Source: CAZZCN01 sp964652975
Lineage (GTDB): Bacteria > Bacillota > Clostridia > Saccharofermentanales > UBA5734
Length of the DNA stretch: 64,000 nucleotides
Reading direction: 5' to 3'
NCBI GenBank assembly: GCA_964652975.1
Contig: CAZZCN010000006.1
Coordinates: 1 to 64,000, forward strand
In this document: positions 38,129-46,164 of the stretch, piece by piece
Position numbering within the stretch: the stretch's first letter is position 1
Layout of the letters: the number at the start of each line of letters is the position of its first letter
Translations under genes and position numbers: made by a program
Notes under the pieces: model-generated
Databases searched by the model: none
What the model was told of the DNA's origin: nothing
Seen by the model: only the letters and a program-made list of their open reading frames with translations

Positions 38129-39541
38129 TTACTTCGGTGTCACTTTAATTTCAGTCGGTATGGTTCCTTCAAAAACAAACTGGCCATCTTTTATTCCTGC
38201 AAAGTCAATACTCATCTCAGGAATAACAGTGTAGAATCTTTCGAGATAAAACGAAAAAATATTCAGGTTTTCCCCTGAGCTTAAAATTGACTTTACGGGA
38301 ACTATACCTGCATCGATGGCATCAAACTCCATCTCAATTCTGTTGTTATTGACTGCAAACCCACCTGCGGTAAAAAGGTTAATCTGGTCGGGTAGCGGAA
38401 ATGGAATTTTGTCTGCGACATCCTTGTATAAATTTGTCTTTAATTTCTTAATATTTACTGATGAGCTTGATATTATTCTGCCATCCTTTTCAATCTTGAC
38501 CTGCGTGTCTTTGAACCACCAGAAGTGAGGTGCGATTTCGTTAAAAAATGCTGTTAACTCAACGTCTGATATGGTAATTGATTTATGTTCGTATTTTGAA
38601 AATTCCCAGTTGAAATCCTCGAAATTCAAATCCACTATCTCAATTGCCGCCGGCTCGTCAGAACCTGATATAAACATGCTGGATACGTCTGCACTTGATG
38701 TTCCTAAACTTGTATTAATTGCACTTGATGCATTCATGCTTGAAAGAATAGCACTTGATGCCCCCATGCTTGATAGCAGGGTGCTTGATGCGCCCATGCT
38801 AGAAAGGGGTGCACTTGATGCCATCACACTCGACTTTACCGTGCTGGATATATTGATACTCGACATTAGAGCACTTGATGCATTCATGCTTGACTTTGCT
38901 ACACTTGATTTAGCTGCACTTGACTTGGCTGTGCTGGATATAACAATGCTCGAATCAGTTGTACCTGGAATATTCGTTGTTATGTATCCCGTCGCCTCGT
39001 CGTCCCCTGCCAATATGGCACTGTTGTCATAAGTAACACCGTTACCGAGATCAGCTTCAATATGCATCCCGAGCTTCTGAATAACATTATTATAATCTTT
39101 CTGTGCATATCTGACGCCCAAGTCCTTTGGACCAAACAAGGCTATCTTTGCAAACACAAAGAATCCTGCAGCTACAACTATTAACAAGACCGACAGAAAT
39201 ATCCAAAGCCCTGTATGACTTTTCTTTCTTGAAGCCAGAATTGGAGGTGTTCCGTATGGCGCAGCCATTGGCGGCGGTGTGTGTAGAGGCTGTTGAAATG
39301 CTACAGTTGGTGGCGGAGGTGTATGTACCGGTTGTTGGACCGGAGGCGTCTGTATAGGTTGTTGGACCGGAGGTGTATGTACCGGTTGTTGGACCGGAGG
39401 CGTCTGTATAGGCTGTTGAACCGGAGGTGTCTGTGCAGACTTTACTGGTTCCTGGGCGGTTATATTTTCTATCTTTGTACCGCATTCATTACAAAAAGCA
39501 TTTCCTTCGCTAACTTCACTACCACAATTTTTACAAAACAT
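38129..39541 (-). CDS. Zinc-ribbon membrane protein with Pro-Gln repeats and a Ser-Ser pentad array
   Basis: A 470-residue membrane protein of unknown function. The N-terminus is a zinc ribbon with CX2C at residues 3/6 and 17/20. Residues of about 38-78 repeat TPPVQQP(I/V)(Q/H), then a Pro-rich linker, then a membrane segment at about 110-133. The C-terminal part lies outside the membrane. Residues 197-291 are 19 consecutive five-residue units beginning Ser-Ser (one Thr-Ser), and residues of about 300-470 form a compact beta-rich domain with no recognised family. The ATG has AAAGGAGAG upstream. msrB follows. Confidence 0.8.
   Translation of the reverse strand: MFCKNCGSEVSEGNAFCNECGTKIENITAQEPVKSAQTPPVQQPIQTPPVQQPVHTPPVQQPIQTPPVQQPVHTPPPPTVAFQQPLHTPPPMAAPYGTPPILASRKKSHTGLWIFLSVLLIVVAAGFFVFAKIALFGPKDLGVRYAQKDYNNVIQKLGMHIEADLGNGVTYDNSAILAGDDEATGYITTNIPGTTDSSIVISSTAKSSAAKSSVAKSSMNASSALMSSINISSTVKSSVMASSAPLSSMGASSTLLSSMGASSAILSSMNASSAINTSLGTSSADVSSMFISGSDEPAAIEIVDLNFEDFNWEFSKYEHKSITISDVELTAFFNEIAPHFWWFKDTQVKIEKDGRIISSSSVNIKKLKTNLYKDVADKIPFPLPDQINLFTAGGFAVNNNRIEMEFDAIDAGIVPVKSILSSGENLNIFSFYLERFYTVIPEMSIDFAGIKDGQFVFEGTIPTEIKVTPK
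38669..38953 (-). repeat. In-frame 15-bp minisatellite (19 units) encoding SSxxx pentads
   Basis: On the minus strand 19 units of 15 bases each encode Ser-Ser-x-x-x (examples SSMNA, SSALM, SSMGA, SSAIL). Serine codons at the first two positions are mostly TCA/AGT/AGC types, while the last three positions vary to hydrophobic or small residues. The array preserves frame throughout. Confidence 0.92.
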
Positions 39542-39820
39542 AGTTCTCTCCTTTGTAATAAAATTTCACCTTTATCAAAGGTCTTTCAACAAGATAATTC
39601 TTCACTTATTTCAACTATACCAAATTCCAAAATATCGCGCGTATGTCAAAACTTCTACTTACGTAGATTTTATATTACTTTTGGTGTATTTGCAAATACA
39701 AATTAGTTAGAAATTGTAGGAAAATTCAGTGTAAATTTCAGTGATATAAACTCACGGATGTTATTTTTTTATGTGCCTGAAAAGAAAGCCACCCATCATC
39801 ACATTGAAACAATTCAAAAA

Positions 39821-40690
39821 CTAAGAAAATCGCAATGCAATAAGATAAATCACGCTGAAAAGAAAATGACACTGATTGGTTATCGGTATTCCGGTTCTTT
39901 TAGAGGCCGAGGCACTGCGATATGCCTTTATAGCAAGTGGTGCGGTTACGAAAACCAAAATACCTAATGGAGATATGTATCTTGTAATCATAAGAACCAC
40001 AACCAGCGCATACGAAGAAATCATGAGAAAAAGATACAGTCTTTTACTGAATCCGATTCCAGCCTTAACACTAAGCGTACCAAGGCTTAATCCTTTGTCC
40101 CGCTCATAATCGCGCATTTCATTGCTGAGCATAAGCAGAGGGATGAAAAAGCTTATCGGAAGTGAATAATAAAGGATATGCAATGAGAATGTCTGAGTGA
40201 AGACAAAATACGCCCCGAACACCATCAAGGGTCCCATGAAAAAAAACGACAGTGGAACACCTAGCGCTTTTCTCTTATATACGAAAGGTTCTCCGGTATA
40301 TGCATAACCTCCGATTATACCTGCCAGTCCTATAAAAAGCATGAATATATTCGTTATATATATAAGATACAGTCCGATAAGCGCAGCAGCTCCAAACGAT
40401 GCTAGTCCAAGCATAAAAACGAGTATGTCAAATCTGGATCGTTTTGCACCGAGAAATTTGTATTTTTGCGGTGAGTTGCGTTTGTAATGGAATGAACCCT
40501 CAAAATAATCGTTAACAAGGTTCGCCCCTGACTGTGCAAAAACTCCTGCAACCGTAACCAATAGGATAAGTACAACATTTCTTAAAGTTGAAAACCCGTC
40601 AAAAGCACCGTCCTTATATGCAATAATTATTCCTGTCGTGGTTGAGGCAAGCGCAAGCGTCAGAGACAAAGGCCTCAGTGCGACAATCAA
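39821..40690 (-). CDS. UbiA-family prenyltransferase (MenA-like); start possibly frameshifted
   Basis: An integral membrane prenyltransferase of at least 289 residues with about eight membrane segments. The first aspartate-rich motif is NLVNDYFEGSFHYKR (near residue 58), and the second is NEMRDYERDKGLSLGTLSVKAG, split family-style into NEMRDYERDKG and SLGTLSVKAG. This fits MenA-like 1,4-dihydroxy-2-naphthoate or related quinone-type prenyltransferases; other substrates are possible. The annotated start is TTG at 40690, but coding-like in-frame sequence continues upstream and the only strong RBS-ATG (GAGGAGG, ATG at 40750-40752) is in another frame. A single missing base near 40746 would restore a protein of about 310 residues. 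Confidence 0.75.
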   Translation of the reverse strand: MIVALRPLSLTLALASTTTGIIIAYKDGAFDGFSTLRNVVLILLVTVAGVFAQSGANLVNDYFEGSFHYKRNSPQKYKFLGAKRSRFDILVFMLGLASFGAAALIGLYLIYITNIFMLFIGLAGIIGGYAYTGEPFVYKRKALGVPLSFFFMGPLMVFGAYFVFTQTFSLHILYYSLPISFFIPLLMLSNEMRDYERDKGLSLGTLSVKAGIGFSKRLYLFLMISSYALVVVLMITRYISPLGILVFVTAPLAIKAYRSASASKRTGIPITNQCHFLFSVIYLIALRFS

Positions 40691-40841
40691 ATCCTTTATT
40701 AATGTGAAATAGTAATCCTTTGGTTTACTAAAATAATCTTTTAGAATTTCATTTTCCTCCTCGCTAATGAGTTGTGTTGTCTACATCTTATTGCATATAC
40801 CCTATAAAATCAAGTTAACGAGACACATTTGCACTTTGGTA

Positions 40842-40870
40842 TTGCACTTTATAGTTCAAGTAGGTAGAAT
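40842..40870 (+). promoter_or_regulatory. Promoter of the SsuABC-like operon
   Basis: TTGCAC (40842-40847), 17 bases, TAGAAT (40865-40870), a good match to the vegetative consensus. The -35 element is the second of two direct copies of TTGCACTTT (40829-40837 and 40842-40850), which might be a regulator's half-sites. Confidence 0.55.
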
Positions 40871-40912
40871 AATAACGATGCTGCAAATCAATTATACAAG
40901 GATGGTTATCAA

Positions 40913-41851
40913 ATGAAAATCAAAATTTTACTGACTTTAATTTTAGTTGCAATTACACTGGCATCCTGTCAGCAGGCGATTACACCTGCCCCTTCGATAA
41001 ACGTTTCACCTACCCTTACTGCAGAGCAGAAGAAGCTTACCATAGGAGTAATGCCTGCCGTTGATGCGGCACCTATTTTTCTCGCCAAGGACAAAGGTTA
41101 TTACAGTGCTCTGGGACTGGACGTCACAATCAAGGTTTTTACAAATGCAACAGACCGCCAAAGTGCCCTTCAGACAAACACAATAGACGGAGCGATGTCA
41201 GATATGATTGCCCTGATAACTAACGTACAAGGTGGATTCGACATTAAAGGCACAACTTTGACAGACGGAGTGTTCCCTGTCTTAATCAAGAAGAATTTTG
41301 TCGAAAAGAAAAATATCAAAGTTGCCATGATGGAGGTAAGCGTGTCCAACTATCTAGCTGATAAATGGCTTGGCCCCGACCATACAATTGAGAAGGTATT
41401 TATAAACGAGATCCCGTCCAGACTTGAGATGATAAAGGCTGGCAAAGTAGATATGGGAATTTTCCCGGAGCCTATGGCAACAATGGGAAGCACTGACGGG
41501 ATTGTCAAGAAAATTTACGATATAAAAGATGGTTATTGCCCTGACATCCTGGTTTTTACAGGTAGGGCATTAAGCACCAGGAGCATGGCGATTGGTTATT
41601 TTCACAGAGCATACGACAGAGCTGTGACGGATATCCAAAAAGATGCAAGCCTTGCGAGAAACACTTTGATAACCAATCTAAATCTTAGTCCTGCAATAAA
41701 AGATAACATCACTCTTCCTGAATATCATTTATCGAGACTGCCTGACACTTACTATACGATGAGTATCAAGCAGTGGATATCAAGTGTCCTCAAAAAGCCT
41801 GTTGACATTTCAGAAGCGGATATTTTTAATTTGAATTATATACACAAATGA
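40913..41851 (+). CDS. ABC transporter substrate-binding lipoprotein, SsuA/THI5-like
   Basis: A 312-residue lipoprotein. The signal peptide ends in the lipobox LASC (residues 16-19 region: ITLASCQQ), so the mature protein is anchored to the outer face of the membrane. The motif APIFLAKDKGYYSALGLDV (about 52-70) is typical of the NMT1/THI5-like and SsuA binding proteins. Candidate ligands are sulfonates, nitrate-type anions or thiamine precursors; the sequence does not decide among them. Its stop overlaps the ATPase start by four bases (ATGA). Confidence 0.85.
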   Translation: MKIKILLTLILVAITLASCQQAITPAPSINVSPTLTAEQKKLTIGVMPAVDAAPIFLAKDKGYYSALGLDVTIKVFTNATDRQSALQTNTIDGAMSDMIALITNVQGGFDIKGTTLTDGVFPVLIKKNFVEKKNIKVAMMEVSVSNYLADKWLGPDHTIEKVFINEIPSRLEMIKAGKVDMGIFPEPMATMGSTDGIVKKIYDIKDGYCPDILVFTGRALSTRSMAIGYFHRAYDRAVTDIQKDASLARNTLITNLNLSPAIKDNITLPEYHLSRLPDTYYTMSIKQWISSVLKKPVDISEADIFNLNYIHK

Positions 41852-42618
41852 TAAAGGTTGAAAATCTTTCATTTAAATATAAAAGTCCGGATGCCCGCAA
41901 AGTTGGTAGTTTAAATGGTGCTGAAACTTATGCTTTAGAGGTGATTGACCGGATTTCACTTGATATAAGCGCCAACAGTACAACAGCTATTATCGGTCCG
42001 TCAGGCTGTGGCAAGACGACGCTTCTATATCTTATAGCAGGGCTGCTTCCCTTTGAGGAAGGCGAGATTAAAATCAACGGTGAGACTGTCACCGGTATTA
42101 GAAGTTCTACCGGAGTAATTTTACAAAATTATGGACTTTTCCCATGGAAAACAATTAAACAAAATATTTTACTTGGTCTAAAGGCAAGAAACGTCCCCAG
42201 GAAAAGGTCATTAGAAATACTGGCGGACATTTTGAAGGAACTGGGAATAGAATCTGTTGCTGATCAATACCCTGCAAATGTAAGCGGCGGTCAGAAGCAA
42301 AGAGCTGCTATTGCAAGGACAATTGTATTAAATCCTGATATCTTACTTATGGACGAGGCGTCATCGGCTCTGGATACATTAACAAAAGAGACTATCCAGG
42401 ACTTAATCCTTAAAATCTTTCTGGAAAGGCATACAACAATTGTTTTTATTACACACAGTATCGAAGAAGCTGTTTTTCTTGGGCAGAACATTGTAATTAT
42501 GGAGGGCGGGAAAATCAAGCAGATATTAGAAAATCCGAATGTCGGAATACCTGATTATCGCAGCAAAAAAGATTTCTTTGAAGTCTGTGCCAAAGTAAGA
42601 GAAGCACTCGAAAGGTGA
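41848..42618 (+). CDS. ABC transporter ATP-binding protein, SsuB/TauB type
   Basis: A 256-residue ATPase. The Walker A motif GPSGCGKTT (about residues 50-58), signature VSGGQKQRAAIA (about 145-156), Walker B ILLMDEASSALD (about 163-174) and the H-loop FITHSIEEA are intact. It belongs to the nitrate/sulfonate/taurine import class. It lies between the binding protein (four-base overlap) and the permease (four-base gap), so the three form one operon and one importer. Confidence 0.93.
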   Translation: MIKVENLSFKYKSPDARKVGSLNGAETYALEVIDRISLDISANSTTAIIGPSGCGKTTLLYLIAGLLPFEEGEIKINGETVTGIRSSTGVILQNYGLFPWKTIKQNILLGLKARNVPRKRSLEILADILKELGIESVADQYPANVSGGQKQRAAIARTIVLNPDILLMDEASSALDTLTKETIQDLILKIFLERHTTIVFITHSIEEAVFLGQNIVIMEGGKIKQILENPNVGIPDYRSKKDFFEVCAKVREALER

Positions 42619-42622
42619 TTGG

Positions 42623-43354
42623 ATGAAGAATTTTTTAAAAATAGTTTATGGTTTTTTGATGTTGCTGCTAATCTGGACGGTACTTCATTTTGCTGTTCAA
42701 TCGGCTGTTATTCCTTCACCGTTTATAACGATTTCTTTTTTTCTATCAAGTTTTTTCAGTGTGATATCATCTCATCTGGCTGCTAGTCTTCTTAGAATAA
42801 TTGTTGCAATATTGCTCTCACTTGTTATTGGACTGCCTCTAGGGATTGTCATGGGTATGAGCAAAATAGGCGATTTGATATTAAGTCCGATTGTTTATCT
42901 ATCATACCCGATTCCTAAAATAGCCTTTTTGCCAGTATTTATGATATTGTTCGGAATAGGAGATTCCTCCAAGATTTTATTGATATTTACAATTATAGTT
43001 TTTCAGATTGCAATCGGTTCACGTGACGGTATAAAGGAAATACCGAGGGAGGTCCACCTCTCCGCCAGGTCACTTGGTCTTGGCTTCTCAAGGCGAATGA
43101 TCGATGTTATTTTACCTGGATTGCTGCCTAGAGTTCTTTCTTCGCTTAGAATAAGCAGCGGCATAGCCATTTCAGCCCTTTTCTTAAGCGAAAACTACGC
43201 CACCACATATGGAATAGGTTACTATATAATGAACAACTGGATAATGGTGGATTACACAGCTATGTTTGCCGGAATTATCGGATTAAGCCTCATGGGACTT
43301 TTGATTTTTAAGCTAATCGACGTAGCACAACGCAGACTTTGCCCCTGGTTATGA
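42623..43354 (+). CDS. ABC transporter permease, SsuC/TauC type
   Basis: A 243-residue permease with about six membrane segments and the EAA-type cytoplasmic loop (REVHLSARSLGLGFSRRM, about residues 140-157) that docks to the ATPase. It is the last gene of the importer operon. It ends two bases before the convergent RIC gene's stop, leaving no room for a separate terminator. Confidence 0.92.
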   Translation: MKNFLKIVYGFLMLLLIWTVLHFAVQSAVIPSPFITISFFLSSFFSVISSHLAASLLRIIVAILLSLVIGLPLGIVMGMSKIGDLILSPIVYLSYPIPKIAFLPVFMILFGIGDSSKILLIFTIIVFQIAIGSRDGIKEIPREVHLSARSLGLGFSRRMIDVILPGLLPRVLSSLRISSGIAISALFLSENYATTYGIGYYIMNNWIMVDYTAMFAGIIGLSLMGLLIFKLIDVAQRRLCPWL

Positions 43355-43356
43355 GG

Positions 43357-44094
43357 TTAGTTCTCCGGCTTACTGAATCGCTTGAAAAGTATACTGTTTT
43401 CCTTGTGGATGTGCGTGAAAATATTTTTCTCGAGAGCCTCAAGTTCTTCATATGCTCTAACGTATGTGAGGCATGCACCTGCAGGTGGTGAAAAATCCCG
43501 TGTCACCTTCTGGATGCTTTTCAAGATGTCTCCTGCTGCATCGTGCTCATTCTCGGTGGATTCAATATAGTCAGTTATTGCATCGAAAAGCTTCGGAGAC
43601 TTTGTGTTTTCGTATTCAAGCATCGCAGGAAAAAGCTGCTCTTCTTCTTTGATGAGATGTTCTTCAAGCTCTGTCTTAAGCAGTCCGAATAGATGATGGA
43701 CCTCCAGTAATTCTTCGCTGTGTGAAGCAAAATGCACTTTCAGAATTTTAAATACCAATGCGTCGATTTCATGTAAAGCCTCTTTTGTGTAGACATGGTG
43801 TGTATCCAAAATATGATTAATCAGGTCTTCATTTGAAAACTCATCATAATTCACTGTATCCTCGGAACTAAGGGAACCACTTGCTCCAGTCAAAAATTCT
43901 TCGTAAGCATTTTTCAGCTCTTTCATAACTGCTGCAGGACTGACTCCCGCCTTTGATGCTGCAGTATTCAATGTATCATCGCCGGCACAGCAATAATCAA
44001 TTTTAAACTTATTAAAAACATCTGCTGACTTAGGAAAAAGTGTAACCATGCTTCCGACTGTGTTTTCTATTTCGAATATTTTATTCTCTTCCAT
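43357..44094 (-). CDS. Iron-sulfur cluster repair di-iron protein (RIC/ScdA)
   Basis: A 245-residue RIC protein that restores iron-sulfur clusters after damage by nitric oxide or oxidants. Residues of about 1-60 form the DUF542 domain (KIDYCCAGDDTLNTAASKAG) and residues of about 85-235 the hemerythrin-like di-iron domain, with histidines in HILDTHHVYTKEAL, HFASHSEELLEVHHLF and HLIKEEEQLFPAM, and HIHKENSILF at the end. Length matches ScdA. GAGAGG precedes the ATG. A CRP/FNR-type palindrome lies upstream at the class II activator position, suggesting induction by nitrosative stress. Confidence 0.93.
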   Translation of the reverse strand: MEENKIFEIENTVGSMVTLFPKSADVFNKFKIDYCCAGDDTLNTAASKAGVSPAAVMKELKNAYEEFLTGASGSLSSEDTVNYDEFSNEDLINHILDTHHVYTKEALHEIDALVFKILKVHFASHSEELLEVHHLFGLLKTELEEHLIKEEEQLFPAMLEYENTKSPKLFDAITDYIESTENEHDAAGDILKSIQKVTRDFSPPAGACLTYVRAYEELEALEKNIFTHIHKENSILFKRFSKPEN

Positions 44095-44190
44095 ATCATT
44101 ACCACCTCTCGTGTCTTGTTTGAATATTTTTGTTTTTCAAAAAATTCAATCCCTTTTTTTGACTGGCTTTTTGTAGCCAACCATATCTAT

Positions 44191-44233
44191 ATTATAAAGA
44201 GGTTCTCGAATTAATTACGTGATATATATCACG
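44191..44233 (-). promoter_or_regulatory. CRP/FNR-family operator and -10 of the RIC gene
   Basis: The 16-base palindrome CGTGATATATATCACG (44218-44233) contains GTGA-N6-TCAC, the CRP/FNR/HcpR half-site pattern. A perfect TATAAT is at 44196-44191 on the minus strand. Taking a start about seven bases after it, the palindrome is centred near -41.5, the class II activator position, and there is no good -35. Regulator identity (for example HcpR) is inferred. Confidence 0.7.
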
Positions 44234-44368
44234 CAATTAATATATGAAAGTCAAAAGTAGCGAAAGGATATGTTATTAGTATGAAATGTTCTACTTTAGA
44301 AGTTTCGAAATTTGCCAAATTGTTTTTGCAAATATTTAGATCTGCCGATTTTATGACCTTATAAGCAT

Positions 44369-46117
44369 TTATTCAAAAAATATAGGCGATGACCAGGCAC
44401 TCTCCATATCGACCTGCAATACCCTAATATAGTAATTAACCTTAACTCCATGCCCATAATTTTCGTCGGTAAAAGAAAACTCATATTTCCAAAGATTATT
44501 ACAAGCCTCAGTATGAATTATTTTGCCATTTTTGATTATTCTGATGCAAACTATTGAATTTGTTCCTTCGCATCTTATAAACAACTGAGGCTTAGTGTTT
44601 GTTTTTGTGATGATTTGCCCCATTTCAAAGCCATTAGCTTTGAAATCAAGAATAATTGGCGCCCCTGTAGTTCCATAGCACCTTCGGTTTTTAATTGCTT
44701 CATAAATCTTTTCTCTTGATAATTCATCACTAAGTACGGCTGTCAAACCACTTCCGCAGAAATGAAACTGATGTGGGTGCTTCGGATAGGGTGATTGTGC
44801 ATTTCCCGGATGCCCATCGTGTCCATCTGCTGAAGCCACAATCCCAAGTTTAAGATTTTTCTCAAAGATATTGCTGACCCACAGACTGTCATGCCTATCC
44901 GATACGCCTCTCGGAAAATCCCCCCAATATTCCGATGAGCCCCATACCGAATAGACTTCACAGCATACATCCTTGCCTTCAATCAGCTCGATATTACAAG
45001 GGTGCGAAGCACTTGATGAATGATGTGGAATAGAAAAGCATTCAAATCCCTCTAAACGCCGAAACAACTCCTTCGGTTCTACTGCATTTCCATTTTCATA
45101 CCAGTGAACAGCCTTTGCATCGTTTTTAAAATAAATATTTCTATGCCCATAAAAAAGCGATGTATGCTCAAATGCTTTGATACAAACAAATTCCCCATCC
45201 TTGTTATATTGATCCGCCAACTCAAAATACTCTTTTTCATAATGAGGAATAATTTGCCTCTCGTGGTCTGTCAAGGCATAAAAGTGAAGCCCCCCCGCCC
45301 CCTTTGCATACCTGTAATTATCCTCCATGCTGCCCATTCCGCAACCCGTATTATCTGCCTTATCCCAAAGTTGTCCTGAATGGGTGTGAATGTCACCAAA
45401 ATATACATTATACTTCCCCGACTGTCTTATGTTTCTGTTACTGAGTATCAAAGCCGCTTCTCTCAGATTAGCCTGTTCAATTATGCCGGGACAATCAGAC
45501 AGATAAAAATATCTCTTGCTTTCATATTCGCATATCGCTTCTATTTTAATTGTTGCCCGGTTTCCGTATGTCAATATATCGGATTTAACCTTTAGAAGTC
45601 CGATTCCGAAAGCTGCTTGGCTTTCATCCTTTATCAGTTCAGAAAGCTGCATGCCTGTAAATGCAGGAGCCGTCTCACAACGTCTCATTGAAAAAACAAA
45701 TTCACTTTGGGTGCCTTTCCAATAAAAAGAATAATTTACATTCCTTATCGACAGACAAAATACATCGTTAACATAAATATTGAATAATCCTGATGGTTGA
45801 GGAATCAAGGAACCATTTCCAAAGCCCATCGAGAAAATAAAAACAGTAAACTCTTCTCCTTGTAAACCAACAGCATCGCTTTCATAAACAAGCGGTTTTT
45901 TTGCGTTTAAATCAATTAAATACTCTGCCTTATTATGTGTTTCCATAAAGCCGGCTATACGGTTTTCTCCCTTTTTGCCGTCCCCCATATCTATTACAGC
46001 ACGAAATCCATCCACTAAAAGAGCATTGGTTTCTTCCTTGAACTTTTGAATTATACCTACCCTGGTTACTCTTGCACCTTTTTCATCAAATGGATATGTA
46101 TCTTCTAAAAAAGCCAT
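44369..46117 (-). CDS. PHP-type metal-dependent protein, DUF3604-like
   Basis: A 582-residue protein. Residues of about 230-500 contain a PHP-like metal site: YFGDIHTHSG, ALTDHERQ, HHSSSASHP and IVASADGHDGHPG, a histidine/aspartate set as in DUF3604 and PHP phosphoesterases. About 200 N-terminal and 80 C-terminal residues are beta-rich and may bind carbohydrate. No signal peptide is visible. The ATG has GAGGAGG upstream and follows the GH106-like gene by about 50 bases, so the two are likely co-transcribed. The enzyme's substrate is unknown. Confidence 0.7.
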   Translation of the reverse strand: MAFLEDTYPFDEKGARVTRVGIIQKFKEETNALLVDGFRAVIDMGDGKKGENRIAGFMETHNKAEYLIDLNAKKPLVYESDAVGLQGEEFTVFIFSMGFGNGSLIPQPSGLFNIYVNDVFCLSIRNVNYSFYWKGTQSEFVFSMRRCETAPAFTGMQLSELIKDESQAAFGIGLLKVKSDILTYGNRATIKIEAICEYESKRYFYLSDCPGIIEQANLREAALILSNRNIRQSGKYNVYFGDIHTHSGQLWDKADNTGCGMGSMEDNYRYAKGAGGLHFYALTDHERQIIPHYEKEYFELADQYNKDGEFVCIKAFEHTSLFYGHRNIYFKNDAKAVHWYENGNAVEPKELFRRLEGFECFSIPHHSSSASHPCNIELIEGKDVCCEVYSVWGSSEYWGDFPRGVSDRHDSLWVSNIFEKNLKLGIVASADGHDGHPGNAQSPYPKHPHQFHFCGSGLTAVLSDELSREKIYEAIKNRRCYGTTGAPIILDFKANGFEMGQIITKTNTKPQLFIRCEGTNSIVCIRIIKNGKIIHTEACNNLWKYEFSFTDENYGHGVKVNYYIRVLQVDMESAWSSPIFFE

Positions 46118-46164
46118 CTAAAATCCTCCTCTTTCTGTTGTTATATATTTTATGGTTTATGATA

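Noticed and set aside
38571..39032. Plus-strand reading frame of 153 residues full of xLDxx pentads opposite the Ser-Ser array
   Set aside because: It is the antisense reading of the minus-strand 15-bp array. It lacks a ribosome site and homology, and the D follows L, unlike true pentapeptide repeats.
39293..39706. Plus-strand frame with repeated RLLDRR units
   Set aside because: Antisense shadow of the Pro-Gln repeats in the zinc-ribbon gene.
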